64,000 nt of DNA from Phallus indusiatus (lineage: Eukaryota; Basidiomycota; Agaricomycetes; Phallales; Phallaceae): NCBI GenBank assembly GCA_027605045.1, contig JAQFWX010000004.1:372001-436000 (forward strand). Direction: 5' to 3'. The position numbers and the translations under genes are program-made. The notes under the pieces were generated by a model. It saw only the letters and a program-made list of their open reading frames with translations, ran no database searches and was not told the origin of the DNA. Positions 11,359 through 24,031 of this stretch are shown piece by piece (the first letter of the stretch is position 1; the number at the start of each line of letters is the position of its first letter).

Positions 11359-13804
11359 ATGGCCAGTGTAGGTATTGACCGGGCGTATACCAACCTTTTG
11401 GAACATTTGAATCATCCAAAATCATCTGTATCACATGATGTCGTGTTTTCCAGCATTCCATACTATCTTTCTCAGCTCCCACTTCCACATCCGACACAGT
11501 TAACCGCTTTCTTCATTTCCTCTGCTTTATGGAAAAGACTAACTCTAGGTGAACTGAAGGCCATCATTGGAACATTCAGAACTGCCGTTCATTTAAAACA
11601 CGCGAAGATTCAGAAAGCTGGAAAATGGTTTCTACAAAGCCCTCAGCAGCAACTTGCGGAATGGATGAACGCTGTTCTGAAAGGCATTAGCCGAGGAAAT
11701 CCTCAGCTGAAGTTCGCCATGCTTGGTGGAATGCTAATAGCGTTTCAGGATCTTGGTGACGACGCGATTAGTCTATGGAAACGAGACAAAATCCAACGAC
11801 AGGTTATTTTGGCTTGTGCGGAACTTATGGAGACCCTAAGTGATACCGCGGATCCATGGGAGCAGGAGTTTTCCTCCAGTGCTAGCAGCCAATTTCAAAG
11901 TTTGTGTTTCCTTGTTTTCAGTTATCATCTGATTCTACTTGAATCATCATGTCAGCTCGTGAAACTATGTTTCTATATTCGTGCTACATCATTCTACCGT
12001 CGCTGGGGAACGAAATGTTTTCGGCATTGAATGTCCAAGTACGAATTAACTTTCTCGTAAATCATCATCCTGAATGAGTACAACGATTATCAGAAATTAG
12101 CTCGTATTGCCCAACATGGGGTTGAACGGTCGTTCATGTCTGGCCAGATACTGTCTTTCGGGACAGAAAGTCTCAAAAAAGAAAACAACAAAGTCGTGAT
12201 ACAGGTATTATATCTTTATCGCCGATCATAAAAGCAAGGCACTGACGTGAAAACAGCCGGGTTCTCCTTTGATAAAAACCACAGAAGCGATTTTAAACGA
12301 CCAATTATATCAAGATGCGGCACCATTAGCCAAGCTTTTGGCCCGCTGTCTATCATCACTGGGTAACCAAGATTCCCGTTCAGCCTTACAAATGTACAAA
12401 ATCGTAGTCGAACGGATGGAGAACATAAATCTAGAAGTGAAACGCTGCTGGAACAGCAGTATCTTGTCTACAATCACCTCCGATGATGATGTACTAGGTA
12501 AATTGTCGGGATCAAACCCTTCTCAATGATTCCAGAAGAGTATGAAAACGACCATTGTCTTTAGATGATTCATTAACCAAGCAAATCACAACTGACATTT
12601 GGAAAATTCTCAAAACTCTTCTGTTCTCTCAATTGATGGTTCTTCAGACCATCATTGCTTCTTTGCTTTTTTTCAAGCCCTCCGTATTTCCGCGCCACAT
12701 TTCTGCTGCGACGATCGCCAGTGTCATATTACGTTCTTTGCATAACCAAGCATTTATTATCTCCCAATTTGGAGGTATAGCTGCGATGTCGGATGGGTTC
12801 AAAGAACTCAAAAGGGTCACCTACTCAACACTTGATATTATAGATGCTGAATTCAACTGTGACCAGCAAATGGAGCTAATCAATCATCTCTTGTCGTCTT
12901 TACAAGGTATATACAAATACAATCTATATATCTTTTCTTCCGACATTGATGTAATAAACTTGGATTCTTCCTGCAGAATCACGTTTGCCAAGAAATCACC
13001 CGTCATACCAAGCCGAGACTGCCTTCACACTTACTGTCGTGGAACAATTAATACCCAAACTGACAGATGAAATGATCGAAGAAAAAGTAATACCATTCGC
13101 CATCATGTAGGTGACAGTCCATTTATTATTTGTCATTATTCATTGATCTTCATTACAATCCTTTTTTAGGCATCTTGACAATGTCCAGCATCGAGATTCA
13201 TTCGAATCAGCCCATTCTCTTGTCTTGGCAATTTTTGCATCTCGAGCGAAAAAGCAGCAAATGAACCATTCGATGAACGCCGAAAGCCCAACAATAGTCG
13301 ACAAGCTTGCTCCTTTTTACACTGACTCATTAATAAAAGTAAAGTCTAAAACGGCTCAACTTTACCCTGATGTAGCTCAACTCCTGATTTTAACAGAACT
13401 CCGAAGAAGGAAAACTATCGGTTGATCAACTGCGATTAGCCTATTCAAATCTGATCCGGGCTGTATCATCTGAATCTGGAAACGATGTTCTAACATGGTT
13501 TTGCATAGCATCCCTCCTTTCGAATATAAACTCAAGACCTACAACGTCATCACGCATGCCACTTTGTCTTACTCTCATCTCTCTAATATCATGCGCCCCA
13601 CGATCGTTGTTACTGAAAGTTCTGGATGAAGTAAAAACGAATCTGGAAGCAGTTGGAGGTTCGACCGGACCGAGTCCTGAACGGGATGAAATGACCCGCG
13701 CGATTCAAGACGAGATTATGAACAGGGTGGATGATTTGGATAAAGAGACTGTTTTGAGGTGGTGGATGGAAGATATCGTCAGTAAGGCGTCGGATAATGC
13801 CTAG
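11359..13804 (+). CDS. PEX8: Peroxin PEX8-like protein
   Basis: Multi-exon plus-strand gene. The ATG at 11359 gives MASVGIDRAYTNLLEHL. Exons lie at about 11359-11898, 12255-12510, 12565-12907 and 13170-13420, with the last at about 13430-13804. The match to fungal Pex8 is by remembered pattern: the central ILRSLHNQAFIISQFGG (about 12730-12780) followed by a Y-T-x-D-I block, and the C-terminal DKETVLRWWMEDI resembling the family's (D/E)KE-xx-RWWxE ending. Pex8 is an intraperoxisomal membrane-associated organiser of the docking and RING importomer for matrix protein import. The usual C-terminal SKL-type signal is absent: the protein ends KASDNA. The length, about 600-650 residues, suits the family. 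An unrelated HEAT-like helical protein is the main alternative. Confidence 0.55.
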
Positions 13805-13900
13805 CCTTAGCATGCTTGTAGCTGCGATACGAATGAATTGAATTCCCATTATTATTGTATGATTATGTGATAACTTGGATTAGAGCTCCGCTAACCACGT

Positions 13901-13986
13901 GGCCGCCTGGCATAATGGCAATGCGTCTGACTACGATGCGCTTCTTCGAAATCAGGAGATTGCAGGTTCGATCCCTGCGGTGGTCA
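13901..13986 (+). tRNA. tRNA-Arg (ACG) with a 14-nt intron
   Basis: The acceptor stem GGCCGCC pairs with GGTGGTC (two G-U pairs among seven), followed by discriminator A. The D arm is GCAT/ATGC around AATGGCA. The anticodon stem TCTGA/TCAGG encloses C-T-ACG-A, with anticodon ACG at 13933-13935. An intron of about 14 nt (13937-13950) sits one base 3' of the anticodon, the canonical eukaryotic position. The T arm GCAGG-TTCGATC-CCTGC carries the B box. Internal A and B boxes fit RNA polymerase III transcription. Confidence 0.9.
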
Positions 13987-13989
13987 TTC

Positions 13990-15651
13990 TTTTTCATCTG
14001 ATGCGTCAAATAAAGACACAGCATTTATTACAAACTTTTGGTTTTCTTCGGGCAAAGGTTATCATTGTTCCGATTCCCAGTTTAGCCAAATAGGTAATCC
14101 AATGAACCTTTGTCTTCAATCTTCGCTGTTCAGCCCAAGCGGAGTGCCATCGTGCTTCTCTCCCCCGGTTATAATACAGACACCAGAAGCTATAGCACCA
14201 GTGTACCTAAATCCGATTCGAAGACACGCTGAATTGAGATTGTCGTGACGCACCAAAATGAAGAAAAAAATGCAAAGGATAATATTCCTGATTATAATAA
14301 TGAACGGCAACGGCGGGTTTTCAACACTCATTATTATATTAGCTGCCATTACCATATGGTTTTCATTGAATATCCATTTCCATAACGATATTTGGTTGTG
14401 TAGTATAATGATAAAATGGCACTCATTACCTTTTTTAACCGATTAGAGACAAACAGCGGAAATGAAATAACATATGTTATGTACATACATGAGAACTCCG
14501 TGGACTTGAAGCTTCAAGCAACGACGTAGCTGTATTGGCATATATCATAACTAGTTCATTCCCTTCTCCCGATTTCATTAGGCAAAACTCTCAAACCAAG
14601 AGACAACAAACCCATGTATAAACTTTTTTTTCGGCGTCCAAAAACAGTACTAAGGCGATCACGCGATGCATATGCAACGGTCCATAAGAATGAGTCAAAC
14701 GCCTTCCGCTGTTCTTAGCATATTACTTATATTAATTCCAATGTCGTGTCGACCGGTAGTTAATGCCGTGGAAATGAACTATATCTATACATGTCTAACT
14801 GTGATATTGCGCCGCGGGCTTATTACAACTGGTGCTAGTAACTTAAATTCAGGTCACGACAAAGTTTGACTTTCGCAAGTCGGCTATGTGAATGACAGCC
14901 AGCCATTTAAATATTTGAATAACTTAAAGGTTACCACAGATAAAGGGACCATTTTGCGGTTTAACTTGAAATAAAAAACCGGGAAATGATCGAGGGTTTT
15001 TTTAGTACAGCACCATGGCGAAATCTGTATAGACCCAGGGGGGAAAGAAGCAGGTAGCGAAGCTTCTATTTCATTTAATGAAATCACAAAATCACATCCA
15101 TTTGTAGTTTGCTTCTTAGAATGAAGGTCAGAAGTGAACTGATTCGTCGCCATTGACACAATTGAATTTATCAAATAGACTATCGGCGTATTAAATCTTT
15201 CATGGTGAAGACCTTGGAGGGTATTCATTTGTTTGAAGTGGGAAATGAACCTTTGAGGCGTGGGTGATCCTCATGGTAATGGTTCTACTGCATGGTCCCG
15301 AGGAAAGCGGGGGAGGAGTAATTCAGGACAGAGAAGTGTACGTATCATACGTTTAGCCCCTTAGTGGGGTGGAGCGACCCCCACGAGTCCAAGTTGAGCG
15401 GGTAGCGATCAAAGCGTATAAAAGAGACACTCCCTCTTTACAATTTCAAATTGACTCGGAACTTAATTCTTAACGTTCGTGCTAACAAGACACATCCAAT
15501 ATTACATTGACTAGACAATACATAAGGATAGATATGTCATACAAAACCGAAAATCCCCAGAACCAAATTAGCGTTAATAAATTTTTGGAAAAGAGGCTTT
15601 CACAAGGAAAAAACAACAGGGGGTATAATGATACTTGATATATTCTCCATC
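13990..15651. other. Intergenic region, mostly empty
   Basis: Only weak reading frames are present. The best is a 114-codon ATG frame on the minus strand (15228-14884, MNTLQGLHHERFNT...) with no recognisable motif or paralog in the window. A plus-strand TATAAAAG near 15417 looks like a core promoter but leads only into the antisense 3' end of the methyltransferase gene. Confidence 0.3.
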
Positions 15652-16745
15652 TCACAGTCTCCGTATGCTCCATGTCAAAAATTGGCTGATGCCCAACATT
15701 CCCGATGCACCGCTTCTCAAATGGGGAGGTAGATCGATCAGGGTCGTCTTGAACTCTACAGATCCCTTAGGAAAAACATCAGACCACATGCGCTCCCACG
15801 AGCTCGGGTTATGAATGAAATGAGGGCTTCTTCCCAACATCAACGTGCGGGCTGTGGTATCGCCCATCTGACGACCGACGATGAGTGAGCCTGGAGCGGG
15901 TGATAACAAGGTTGCTAGCCGTTTTGCTAAGATGTGTTGTCGTTTTAGGTCAAAGAGGTGGAATACCATTTGGAGAGTGATGGTTGTGGCATGAGCCTTT
16001 AGCGGTGTGAGGGTCTGGAGTGATGGGATATCGGGTCGGCTTGATGATGGGCTCTGGTAGTCTGATAGTGTTGATTGATCAAATATATCACCCTGGATGA
16101 ATTTGATCGGAAATGTTTTCGGGGTCGAGCAGAACAGTCTATGTCCAATTTCCCATAATTCTAATGAGACAATGGTTAAATATTGACTGTCTTGTATTTT
16201 TTTAATATTGGTCCTTACTCGGATTAATGTCCATTACAACAATTTTCTCTGCAGGGTATCCATCCGCAACCATTTTCCGGATATCATTTCCGACTAAGAA
16301 AAAAAAAGAAACCGCTAAATGAATGACGAAAGGGACGTTGTAGGACAACACGTACAACCAACGCCAATCTCTAGTAGAATCGCCTCGGAGTCCATTCTTC
16401 CGTGGCGAATTATTGCGTTATAGTATGAATATTCTGTCACCGCAAGTCTATGACACTGGTAAGGAACGAATGTCTCAAGAGACTAGGATAAGCTAGCTTA
16501 CTGTGTGAAGCTGAAAAGGCGAATGCAAGGGTACGGGTATGCCTAGTATGGCAAAATGAGAAAAGGAGGATTGTCCGCAAATATGAAAAAAATCATACTG
16601 CGTAAGCGTCCGCTTGAATTCGTAAGATATGAGCTTTCAAGTCTGCTTCGTTTCTGTACCCTGTTGACTTTTTAAAGAGTTTCGCAAGTCGAGGATCCAT
16701 GTAATACAAAGAAGGATCGAGGGGAACGAGATCGTAGTGGGCCAT
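15652..16745 (-). CDS. Class I SAM-dependent methyltransferase (fungal secondary-metabolism type)
   Basis: Transfers a methyl group from S-adenosylmethionine to an unknown acceptor. The ATG is at 16745 (MAHYDLVPLDPSLYYMDP). A first exon to about 16598 is followed by a small exon reading YPYPCIRLFSF (about 16540-16505). A further exon, about 16300-16210, reads GNDIRKMVADGYPAEKIVVM-D, the motif I/II region. The last (about 16150-15652) has HRLF...KFIQGDIFD, ITLQMVFHLFDLKRQ, LSPAPGSLIVGRQMGD, a FIHNPSSWERMWSDVF block and ends WSIRRL. YPCIR, GDIFD and SPSSW-type blocks are typical of a roughly 280-residue basidiomycete family. The glycine-rich SAM loop before GNDIRK could not be placed cleanly, so one exon is uncertain. 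A TATATAA box lies about 100 bp upstream of the ATG. Confidence 0.7.
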
Positions 16746-16841
16746 TTGGGACGACGAGAGAAGCCAGGTGAAGAAAAAGACGAGATAGATGCTCAGTTAA
16801 TGGGAGTGAGGTATCATCTTGGACCTTGCTGTAAACTGATC

Positions 16842-16848
16842 TTATATA
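16842..16848 (-). promoter_or_regulatory. TATA box of the methyltransferase gene
   Basis: TATATAA read on the minus strand, about 97-103 bp upstream of the ATG at 16745. This suits a core promoter plus a short 5' leader. Confidence 0.45.
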
Positions 16849-16899
16849 GATCTGTGCACTGGCCGACAGCCCTGAAGAGGTAATTCAAGCAAATCCCGT

Positions 16900-18520
16900 T
16901 TAGTATATCCGGATATGCTATTTCTGGGCATTTTTCCTTCTTCTTCTTTTTTTCGAAGACGAGCGCGCGAAAATATGGGACGGGTCCTGTTTAGCAAGCA
17001 CGCACGCAGTAATTGTGAGCAAGAGCGGATCAGAGTTGAGCGACACGAGCTTGACCAAGCACGTGATGTTTGCTGTTTTGCCACGGCTACTTGCGTAAAC
17101 ACACCCCACAACCACAGCCACACTGCCTGAACAGACTTGCCGGAGAACGCTCGTAATGCCAGCTTCGTAGTTCGGTAAACAAACCCAGGGCTTCTCTGTG
17201 CGGATGTGAGTAAAAACTGAATTTGGGCGAAGGTCTGTAGTTATGTAAAGTCCGGCAGTGATACAAAGGAAAAAAAATTCAAATAGATATGCCACGTAAC
17301 AATAATAATAAAAAAGTGAATAAAATATATAAGGTACATTTTGACCAATTATCTCGCCATTCAGACGCTTCGAGGTCAGGGCGCGGAATCGAGGTGCTTC
17401 AGTGAGCCGGTCTCCCAATAGATATACACTAAATCATAATGACATACATAAGAAATTCGAAGAGAATGTCAGTACCTGGCCAGAGAACAATCAACATCAA
17501 GTTATACCTTATCAGCAATAGTGAGAGAAAAAAGATGAGCTAGACTTGTCACTGTTTATCTGCTAGGAGGATTTCGGAGATAAACCCCTGCTTCTTTTCG
17601 ACAAACGAGAGGCCTGTTGGGACCTGCTGAAGGCTCCACATGGGTGGGACACTCGTTGTCTCTTATGGCCGGATGCAGTCGAGAGCGGGATGGAGACCGC
17701 CTGTTTTCGATCAGAGATAGCGGCGCTCGGAGATGATTCCGTCTCACGTGGCATTCCCACGCTTGATCTAAAAAATTTCTCTTACCTCATCGTTTCACAG
17801 GCGCCCAGACGTCAACAGCAAACTCAGTTTAACTCAGTGGATAAATACACAAGATCGCTTCCTGGATGATGCGTCTAATTTACTAAAATCCTGCATAATT
17901 TAAATTCACGGGTTCAATATGCTGCCGGTCGGCGTAAGGAGGATTTGCACACGCTTTCCTATTTCTTTTGACAGTCATTTAATTACGAGGCCTAAAGCCA
18001 GAAGAGGCACCACGGTCCACGGTTTCCATGATAGTGTTTTTATACATCTATCCGGGTATCTCCCAAAAATCCATCAAGTTTCCCCCGAGTCTCGTAATAG
18101 TTGTTCCGCTCGTAATATTCTTTCCCCCTGGCTTTGGAGTCTCCCATGGCGCGATCAGTCATGGCGAAGGATCGTTCAAAGATACTGCATCTGTGATCCG
18201 CATTTTCACGAGTTTAACTCGTCTATCACACTCTCTAATTTACGTGGAAGCAATTATATAGAGAGCAACACTTGCCCGGAAGTCCGGGTCTCGTGGTAAT
18301 TAGAGGGCTCATCATCTAGTCTGAGACTTTGAGTCAACTTGTACCTGCACTTCTATCGCGTTTAGACCGGAAAAGAACATCGGATAACTATTTGATAATC
18401 AATCTAGTCCGCTCCAAGTATTTAAATAAGAATAGCCATTGCTGAGCCTAGACCGCCGCCCGCTGACTTGTCCCGCCCACTTACTACATTTTTTTTGTGT
18501 ATTTCAACGAACGAGGCAAT
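16900..18520. other. Gene-poor interval
   Basis: No gene is supported. Several open frames overlap each other here. One is a basic, Ser/Arg-rich minus-strand frame whose first ATG is near 17754 (MPRETESSPSAAISDRKQ) and which could be a first exon. Another pair overlaps on the plus strand at 17919-18299. None shows a conserved motif. Confidence 0.3.
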
Positions 18521-18584
18521 TGAATGGGTATAAAAGTAACGGAACGGAACCTGTAATATAGTTCATACTCAATTTCCGAAAAAG

Positions 18585-18665
18585 ATGGCAACCGAACTTC
18601 GAAATTCTCATATTCCCTTAAGGAAATCCTCCATTCGCAATACCATCCTGTTTGGCAAACTGTAG
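18585..18665 (+). CDS. Candidate small ORF with a TATA box
   Basis: A 26-codon ATG frame (MATELRNSHIPLRK...FGKL, stop TAG). A TATAAAAG box at 18529-18536 lies 50 bp upstream, and C-rich CCCGCCC-type sequence lies further upstream. The spacing is what a short fungal leader would have. The peptide is unrecognised and may instead be the start of a longer spliced transcript, or chance. Confidence 0.25.
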   Translation: MATELRNSHIPLRKSSIRNTILFGKL

Positions 18666-19055
18666 ATCCGCTTTCAGATTAGAATATATATTTCTGAATC
18701 AGGAATTCGAAGGGAAACTTGAAAAAAGAGAAAGCAAAAAATAGAGATAATACACGCCCGAGTAAGATAATAGAGAACAGTTCAAGCTACTACTAGCAAA
18801 CAAATGCTCCGCACCAAAAGCATCAAAAAAAATGACACTTCGTTCATATCGGAGAAGAAAGAAGTAATCGTAAACGTGATCTTACATCCGAACCAATGCC
18901 TGTCGGTATGCTAAATATCAAAAGAGAAAAGAAACCGAAAAAAGATCCTCCCAAGCCAGACTTAATTTTTGAAATATTCTCTGCGGTTTTTTCTGTTGTA
19001 AAATAAATAAATAAAAAAAGATGGGGGTTTTTGTTATGTTATGTTGGTCCGTTTT

Positions 19056-20209
19056 TCAAGAAGCGTATTCAGCGGTTTGAGGACATTCCCGGGCAATCTG
19101 ACATATAATTTAAGACGGTATGAAGAAAAATAAATAAATTAAATTCCGAAAACGTACATGACCTTGTTGAGAACACTTGTAGCATATCTTGTCTTTGTGG
19201 CCACCTCCATTCGAAATGATCTTCTGGTCGGCAACAGACGTCCCGGGGGCAGCCAGGCAATCCCTAAAAGCCGATAAATGTCAGCCAGAACCAATCTCAT
19301 TTCGCGGGTATAACAAATGGTGTTTTTTTCACTTTGACATATGATTGAACCCGCCACATCTGAAACATTTCACAGGTGGAAGTGACGCTGTATTTAGTCC
19401 ACGCCCAGGAGGAGGGGCCCGAGAAGCAAACGCTGGACCTGTAGCACCGCTACTCCCGCCATTATTATTACCACCACCACCGCCACTGTTACCTCCAGGA
19501 GCAGAAAATCCATTGTTATTGGGGCAAGCTCGCGCAATGTGACCGAAGCGTCCACAAGACTAGAAGAATTGATTGACATATCATCGGTATTTATGAAGTT
19601 CCGATGGGATATAAAGAGACGGAAAAGAACAGTCCGGTCGGAGAAGATTTGATTAGGTATGAAAAGAGAAGTATTATTCAAGTCAAAAAACATGAACGAC
19701 TGCAAGAAGGAAACGATAACGGAGACAACATACATAACATTTCTGACCACCTCCTTGAACACGTAAACTGGGGCATTCTGCTTGGCTAAAATTTGAGTTT
19801 AAGTTTTGCGTCTCGTAATTAGCAACCAATTATAGACACGGGTTCGAAGAAGAGAAGGGCGGCGACATACATATGTCCCACACCACCACAGCAGTAACAT
19901 TGCTTCGCGGCGACAGTGCGAGGCTGCGGACAGGCAGCGCTTTCGTGTCCGGGTTGACGACAATTATAGCATAATCTTTGGTCAGAGGAACATGCCTGGA
20001 GAAAAAATACCCGGCAACAAAAATTTCATGTATAAATAGATAATTCCTCCTCTAGTAGCTGTTTCAGAGGTAAAACTGACCTCAGCGATATGTCCGACTT
20101 TTTGTTACAAAAATACGTTGGACAACGTAAATACACCATCGTTTTGAGAGATATGCACCAGATCCGACAACTTACGATTTCCGCACTTGAAACAGCCCTT
20201 CTTCGACAT
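19056..20209 (-). CDS. GIS2: CNBP/Gis2/Byr3-type CCHC zinc-knuckle nucleic-acid-binding protein
   Basis: Cytoplasmic single-strand nucleic-acid and mRNA-binding protein; yeast Gis2 and animal CNBP act on translation and mRNA storage. The ATG at 20209 gives MSKKGCFKCGN. Following exons carry CCHC knuckles in the family order: GHIAEACSS, then CYNCRQPGHESAAC and CYCCGGVGHM (about 19990-19865), AECPSLRV and KCY (about 19785-19735), CGRFGHIARAC (about 19560), a Gly/Asn-rich linker, CFRCGGFNHMS (about 19370), then after an intron CYKCSQQGH and the last exon IARECPQTAEYAS with stop at 19056. The order and the phrases LCYNCRQPGHESAACP and FGHIARAC match fungal CNBP closely. At least five introns fall between knuckles. 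The gene looks intact. Confidence 0.88.
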
Positions 20210-20399
20210 GTAAGACATTCAAAATCTACTCAAAACAACACAACAACGAGTTTGTCCTTTGTGTATCAAAAAAGGGGGGTTTTGAGAATATACATTCCGG
20301 AATTAAACTCTATACGCACCAGCGCAAATAACAGCCCTCAACAACTTAACCCTTCCCAAACCTCTTTCTTCCTGTCCTATTCAATAGTAGGCGGATGAA

Positions 20400-23140
20400 A
20401 TGAGCGTCGTGATGGTAAAGCGACTCCTGTGACGGGGTTGCCCTCTTCGCGGAGTAACAGCCCACCCTTCGGCATGCCCTCGCCGAATTCACTCCTTTCT
20501 CCTTCGCAACTGGCACATGGAAAGAAAAAAGGCACAACTGTCTTCCTCTTGAATCCCCAATCGTGTATTTATTTTTACTCCTATGTTGGTTAAAAAAGAA
20601 CCACTGAACTCCGGGTAAGAAATTTGCTGTTGGGAGGACACAATTTTACGGGATGTTTAAAAGAAAGACCGGTGACATGGTGAAGTTGTCTGTAGCTTCG
20701 GTGAAGGTATGGTAATTAACTGGTCAGGTTGGATAGGTACTCATCAAATTATCTTCAGTAATTGTACACCTAGAGCTTAACCTATCAAAACCAACCCTAA
20801 GTTTACGAAGGCAACGACATTCTAGGGTTTAAATCTGTGTAGATACGCTTAATCAGTGGCCTGGAACAACTAAAAATACACGAATATTCCCGCTTCATCA
20901 AAATGCGGCGCTCAATGTCGTGACAACTTGCGAAACTAGTATGTAAGTAGGTGCATCTACCAGTGCGGCTGATGGCAACAATTCGCCTCGGCCCTGGATT
21001 CAACCGTATTGCCCGATAGGTTCATCTTTTTTTCTGGGGATTTATTTTGACACTTCTAAATCGATCCCACAGATTTGGATGTCTAGATGGTTATTTATAA
21101 TGATGAGCTCATTGGCACTTAGCACATGAAGGATAACTATGACTCGCATCGTCTTCTTTCTTTTCGCAGTTCCACTCGGCGGCAATAAGATTTAAATTCT
21201 TCTCTCGAAAAGATGTTCTCTTGGGAAAAAACTGCAATGAGCGGATCATCGTATTTGTTCTTGTTTCGTTTTCTTAAAGAATTTGCAAAATGACAATCTC
21301 ACTGGGTGCTAGTAGTAGTCAAGCAATAAACGAGCACTGCTCCTATCTCCTGTTCTGGGTCACAGTGTGTATTTTGCCCCTTGATTTCTCATCCTTTTTC
21401 TTTTTTTGCTCATGAGAGGATCAGTGGATAAGGCCAAGGCTTACGGTATAATTCCAAGAATTTGGAAGATATCAATCACTAGACCACACAGCACCTAAAC
21501 CGGATTTTCATGTCTCATACAATTCAATTGCGGAATACCGCTGCGGCGTCCTTGCAAATTACTTAAAGTCACCACCAAATTAGCAATCGACACTAAACCT
21601 CTCCCCTCGCCTCGCTTAAAAAGTCAAATTAGATTCCTGATTAGTTTCACTCATTACTGCATTTAGTAGGTTATACGGTTCTGATACGATCATTGCATAG
21701 CCACTGAGGTCCGATGCTTCCCGAGTAGCGAGTGGACCATTAGCGAAATGAAAGCCTCGAGGTTCCTGAAACCGAGATCCCTTTCCATATCTGTACATGT
21801 CAAAGAGCTTTTTAAGCCCAACTGCCACTGGTCTTTCGAAGTTATAACAGGTTGTAACTGAAACTACCCAAATTCAAGGGCAACCAAAACGCCACGATAT
21901 TTGAAAAAATAAGGAGTTAAGACTTTGTTGGGACCTTTAGAGATCCGACTATTTTTCCGCTCGTGTCAGAACCAATTACTTTTTTTCCCTTTGAAAGTAG
22001 ATAGATAACCGGGTATGAGGGTACCGTTGCTTCCGGGCACAACCTATGTCTCCCATATAATTTTACCACATCCGGCCTTCTAGGAGGCTATTCGAGGGCT
22101 AAAGCTTTGTATATGCCTCGAGGTCCTTAATTCACGCAATTAATTATATTCCTTAAGAAGAATTTAATTAGACGCGTCATCTGAATGTTACACCATGAGT
22201 CAGTCATGGCTCCCACATGGCCACGCGACATCATTACAATACAGTGTATACATTCTTCCATTATTACCGCATTCCCATTATTACCATATATTTGTTCAAT
22301 CGTGTCGCTTCATGTCGGCTTTCTTTGGGCTGATGCTCCTCGTGCAACTCATGCATATTAGATTTTGATAGGAAATCCGGGGGGATATGTACCGGAATGT
22401 GATGTACTGGTTAGCGGCATGTTTCGCCGTTTCGCCGTTTATCCCTTCTCCGCCTATGTACAAATGTAGAATCAGTTCTCAATTTTTTTTTCCCGCAGTA
22501 TATGAGAAGAAGCTTTGAAAAGGAGTTTGTTGGCCGTGGCACTTTATTTTATCACAAAGTCTGTGGTTCTTATTTGAAGGTTTTGGTAGGAAGCCGGACC
22601 TTATGAGTCATAAGTATTCTTGAGCATATTCCTTGCTTTCAGCTCCAGAAGTAATTTCAACTGAACATACTTCAGTGGAAGTTCATGATTTGGCACTTCT
22701 TAGTTTCTTCGTTTACCGACCGAAGGAAGAAGCTCAATTGAAATGTCATGTCGTTTGGAAACCATCACCAAGCCTCGGTATTTGATATGTATATATGCAT
22801 TCAGATTGTGGTACTGTGACACTTTTTGTGATCACAAAGGCTAAGGATTCATCCATTTGTCCCTTTTTTGTAATGTCTAAATTATAAGAGGAGGCCAAGG
22901 CACATGGAAACAAGGGTTGAGGTGCGTTTGTCACGTTTCGAACTGACGTTCAATAGCCTGTTCATAAGCTTAAAATCAGCCTCTTTAAGTCTCCATACAA
23001 CATTCACTTTGATGTTGATATTAATGAAGGACGAAATTCCCTATTCATTCCAAAAGCTTTTCGTGTATGTACTATTGGTCCGTACGCAAGCGAACTGAAG
23101 CTACATATATTTATAGCTAGCTAAGCGAGCGTGTACAGAC
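20400..23140. other. Gene-poor interval
   Basis: About 2.7 kb between the CNBP gene and the inverted-repeat element with no supported gene. A 70-codon minus-strand frame at 21828-21616 (MAVGLKKLFDMYRYGKG...) has protein-like composition but no recognised motif or neighbouring exon. Confidence 0.35.
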
Positions 23141-23269
23141 AGTACGGTTGCCGAGGAGTATCAGGTCTGTTTTTTTTCAAAAGCAGGTGCCGCGCCTCGG
23201 TTAAATGCTGAGAAATACACACGTGATCAGATTTAGGTCATACAGAATCAAAAGGGCCAGATTAGGGAA

Positions 23270-23342
23270 GTCTCGGTAGCCTAGTGGTTAAGGCGGGTGA
23301 AGCTGAGTATAGGTCGCCAGTTCAATTTTTTGCATTCACCAC
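23270..23342 (+). repeat. tRNA-like module in left arm, copy 1
   Basis: Begins GTCTCGGTAGCCTAGTGGTT (A-box-like TAGCCTAGTGG) and carries AGTTCAATTTTTTGC (B-box-like). It ends CACCA(C) followed by a T6 run like a pol III terminator. The anticodon arm is not well formed and the B box is eroded, so it is a tRNA-derived module rather than a working tRNA. Confidence 0.6.
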
Positions 23343-23957
23343 TTTTTTGAATAAGTGACTAGTAAGCTGTACTTCGGTATTATTACTAAATCAAAAAGAA
23401 TTGAGATGTTAGTAACGTTACACGCCCAGCTGGACTCCAGATTTGTTTCACCTTGTCGAGTTGCCGTTCAGGAATCAGCAAAACATAGAAACAAAACAAT
23501 CTATTTGATGCTACCTCAGAAGTTTGGGTTTAGCGCCGACAACTAGATACAAGCCTGATTTGGAGCTAAACAACATCGAAATGACGTTGACCTCTGCAGC
23601 TGAGCGTGTAGAGGTATTTTGGAGTGCTTTCTCTCTTTTGTTATTATTTTCCATTGAGTTCATTGAGTTGTTGAGAAACCAGAAGGGGTGAATAAAATTC
23701 TGAAGTTGTTATTCAATTTGTTCACATATATCCAGTATTATACACAACACCCTTGTTGTCAGTTCTCAATGCTTATTTCAAGATCATTGTCCCGGAGGAT
23801 ATTAGTGAATATCTCCACTTTTTTTTCACTTTTCACAAGCAGTTTTATCATCACCTTGCAATATATATGTTTCAAAAATTGGCGATATAGCTATTAATCA
23901 ACAGTTTACCTAGAGTAATTGAAAGAAAAAAGATGCTAGCCATTCGGTCCAAAAATT

Positions 23958-24031
23958 GGTGGACGCAAAAAATCGAACCGGCGACTGATGCCTAATTTCA
24001 CCAGCCCTTAACCACTAGGCTAACGAGGCTT
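23958..24031 (-). repeat. tRNA-like module in right arm, copy 1
   Basis: The inverted partner of the left module. Read on the minus strand it has TTAGCCTAGTGGTTAAGG and then GGTTCGATTTTTTGC, ending CCACCA. Its B box (GGTTCGA) is better preserved than in the left arm. The two modules converge toward the element's centre. Confidence 0.6.

Noticed and set aside
17919..18299. 126-codon plus-strand frame and an overlapping 77-codon frame
   Set aside because: Two overlapping frames and an equally open minus strand, no motif, no paralog. The minus strand reads about as protein-like as the plus strand.
23270..23342. Functional tRNA gene
   Set aside because: The anticodon arm and T arm do not fold properly, the B box is eroded to GTTCAATTTT, and the module recurs inverted in each arm of a mobile element.
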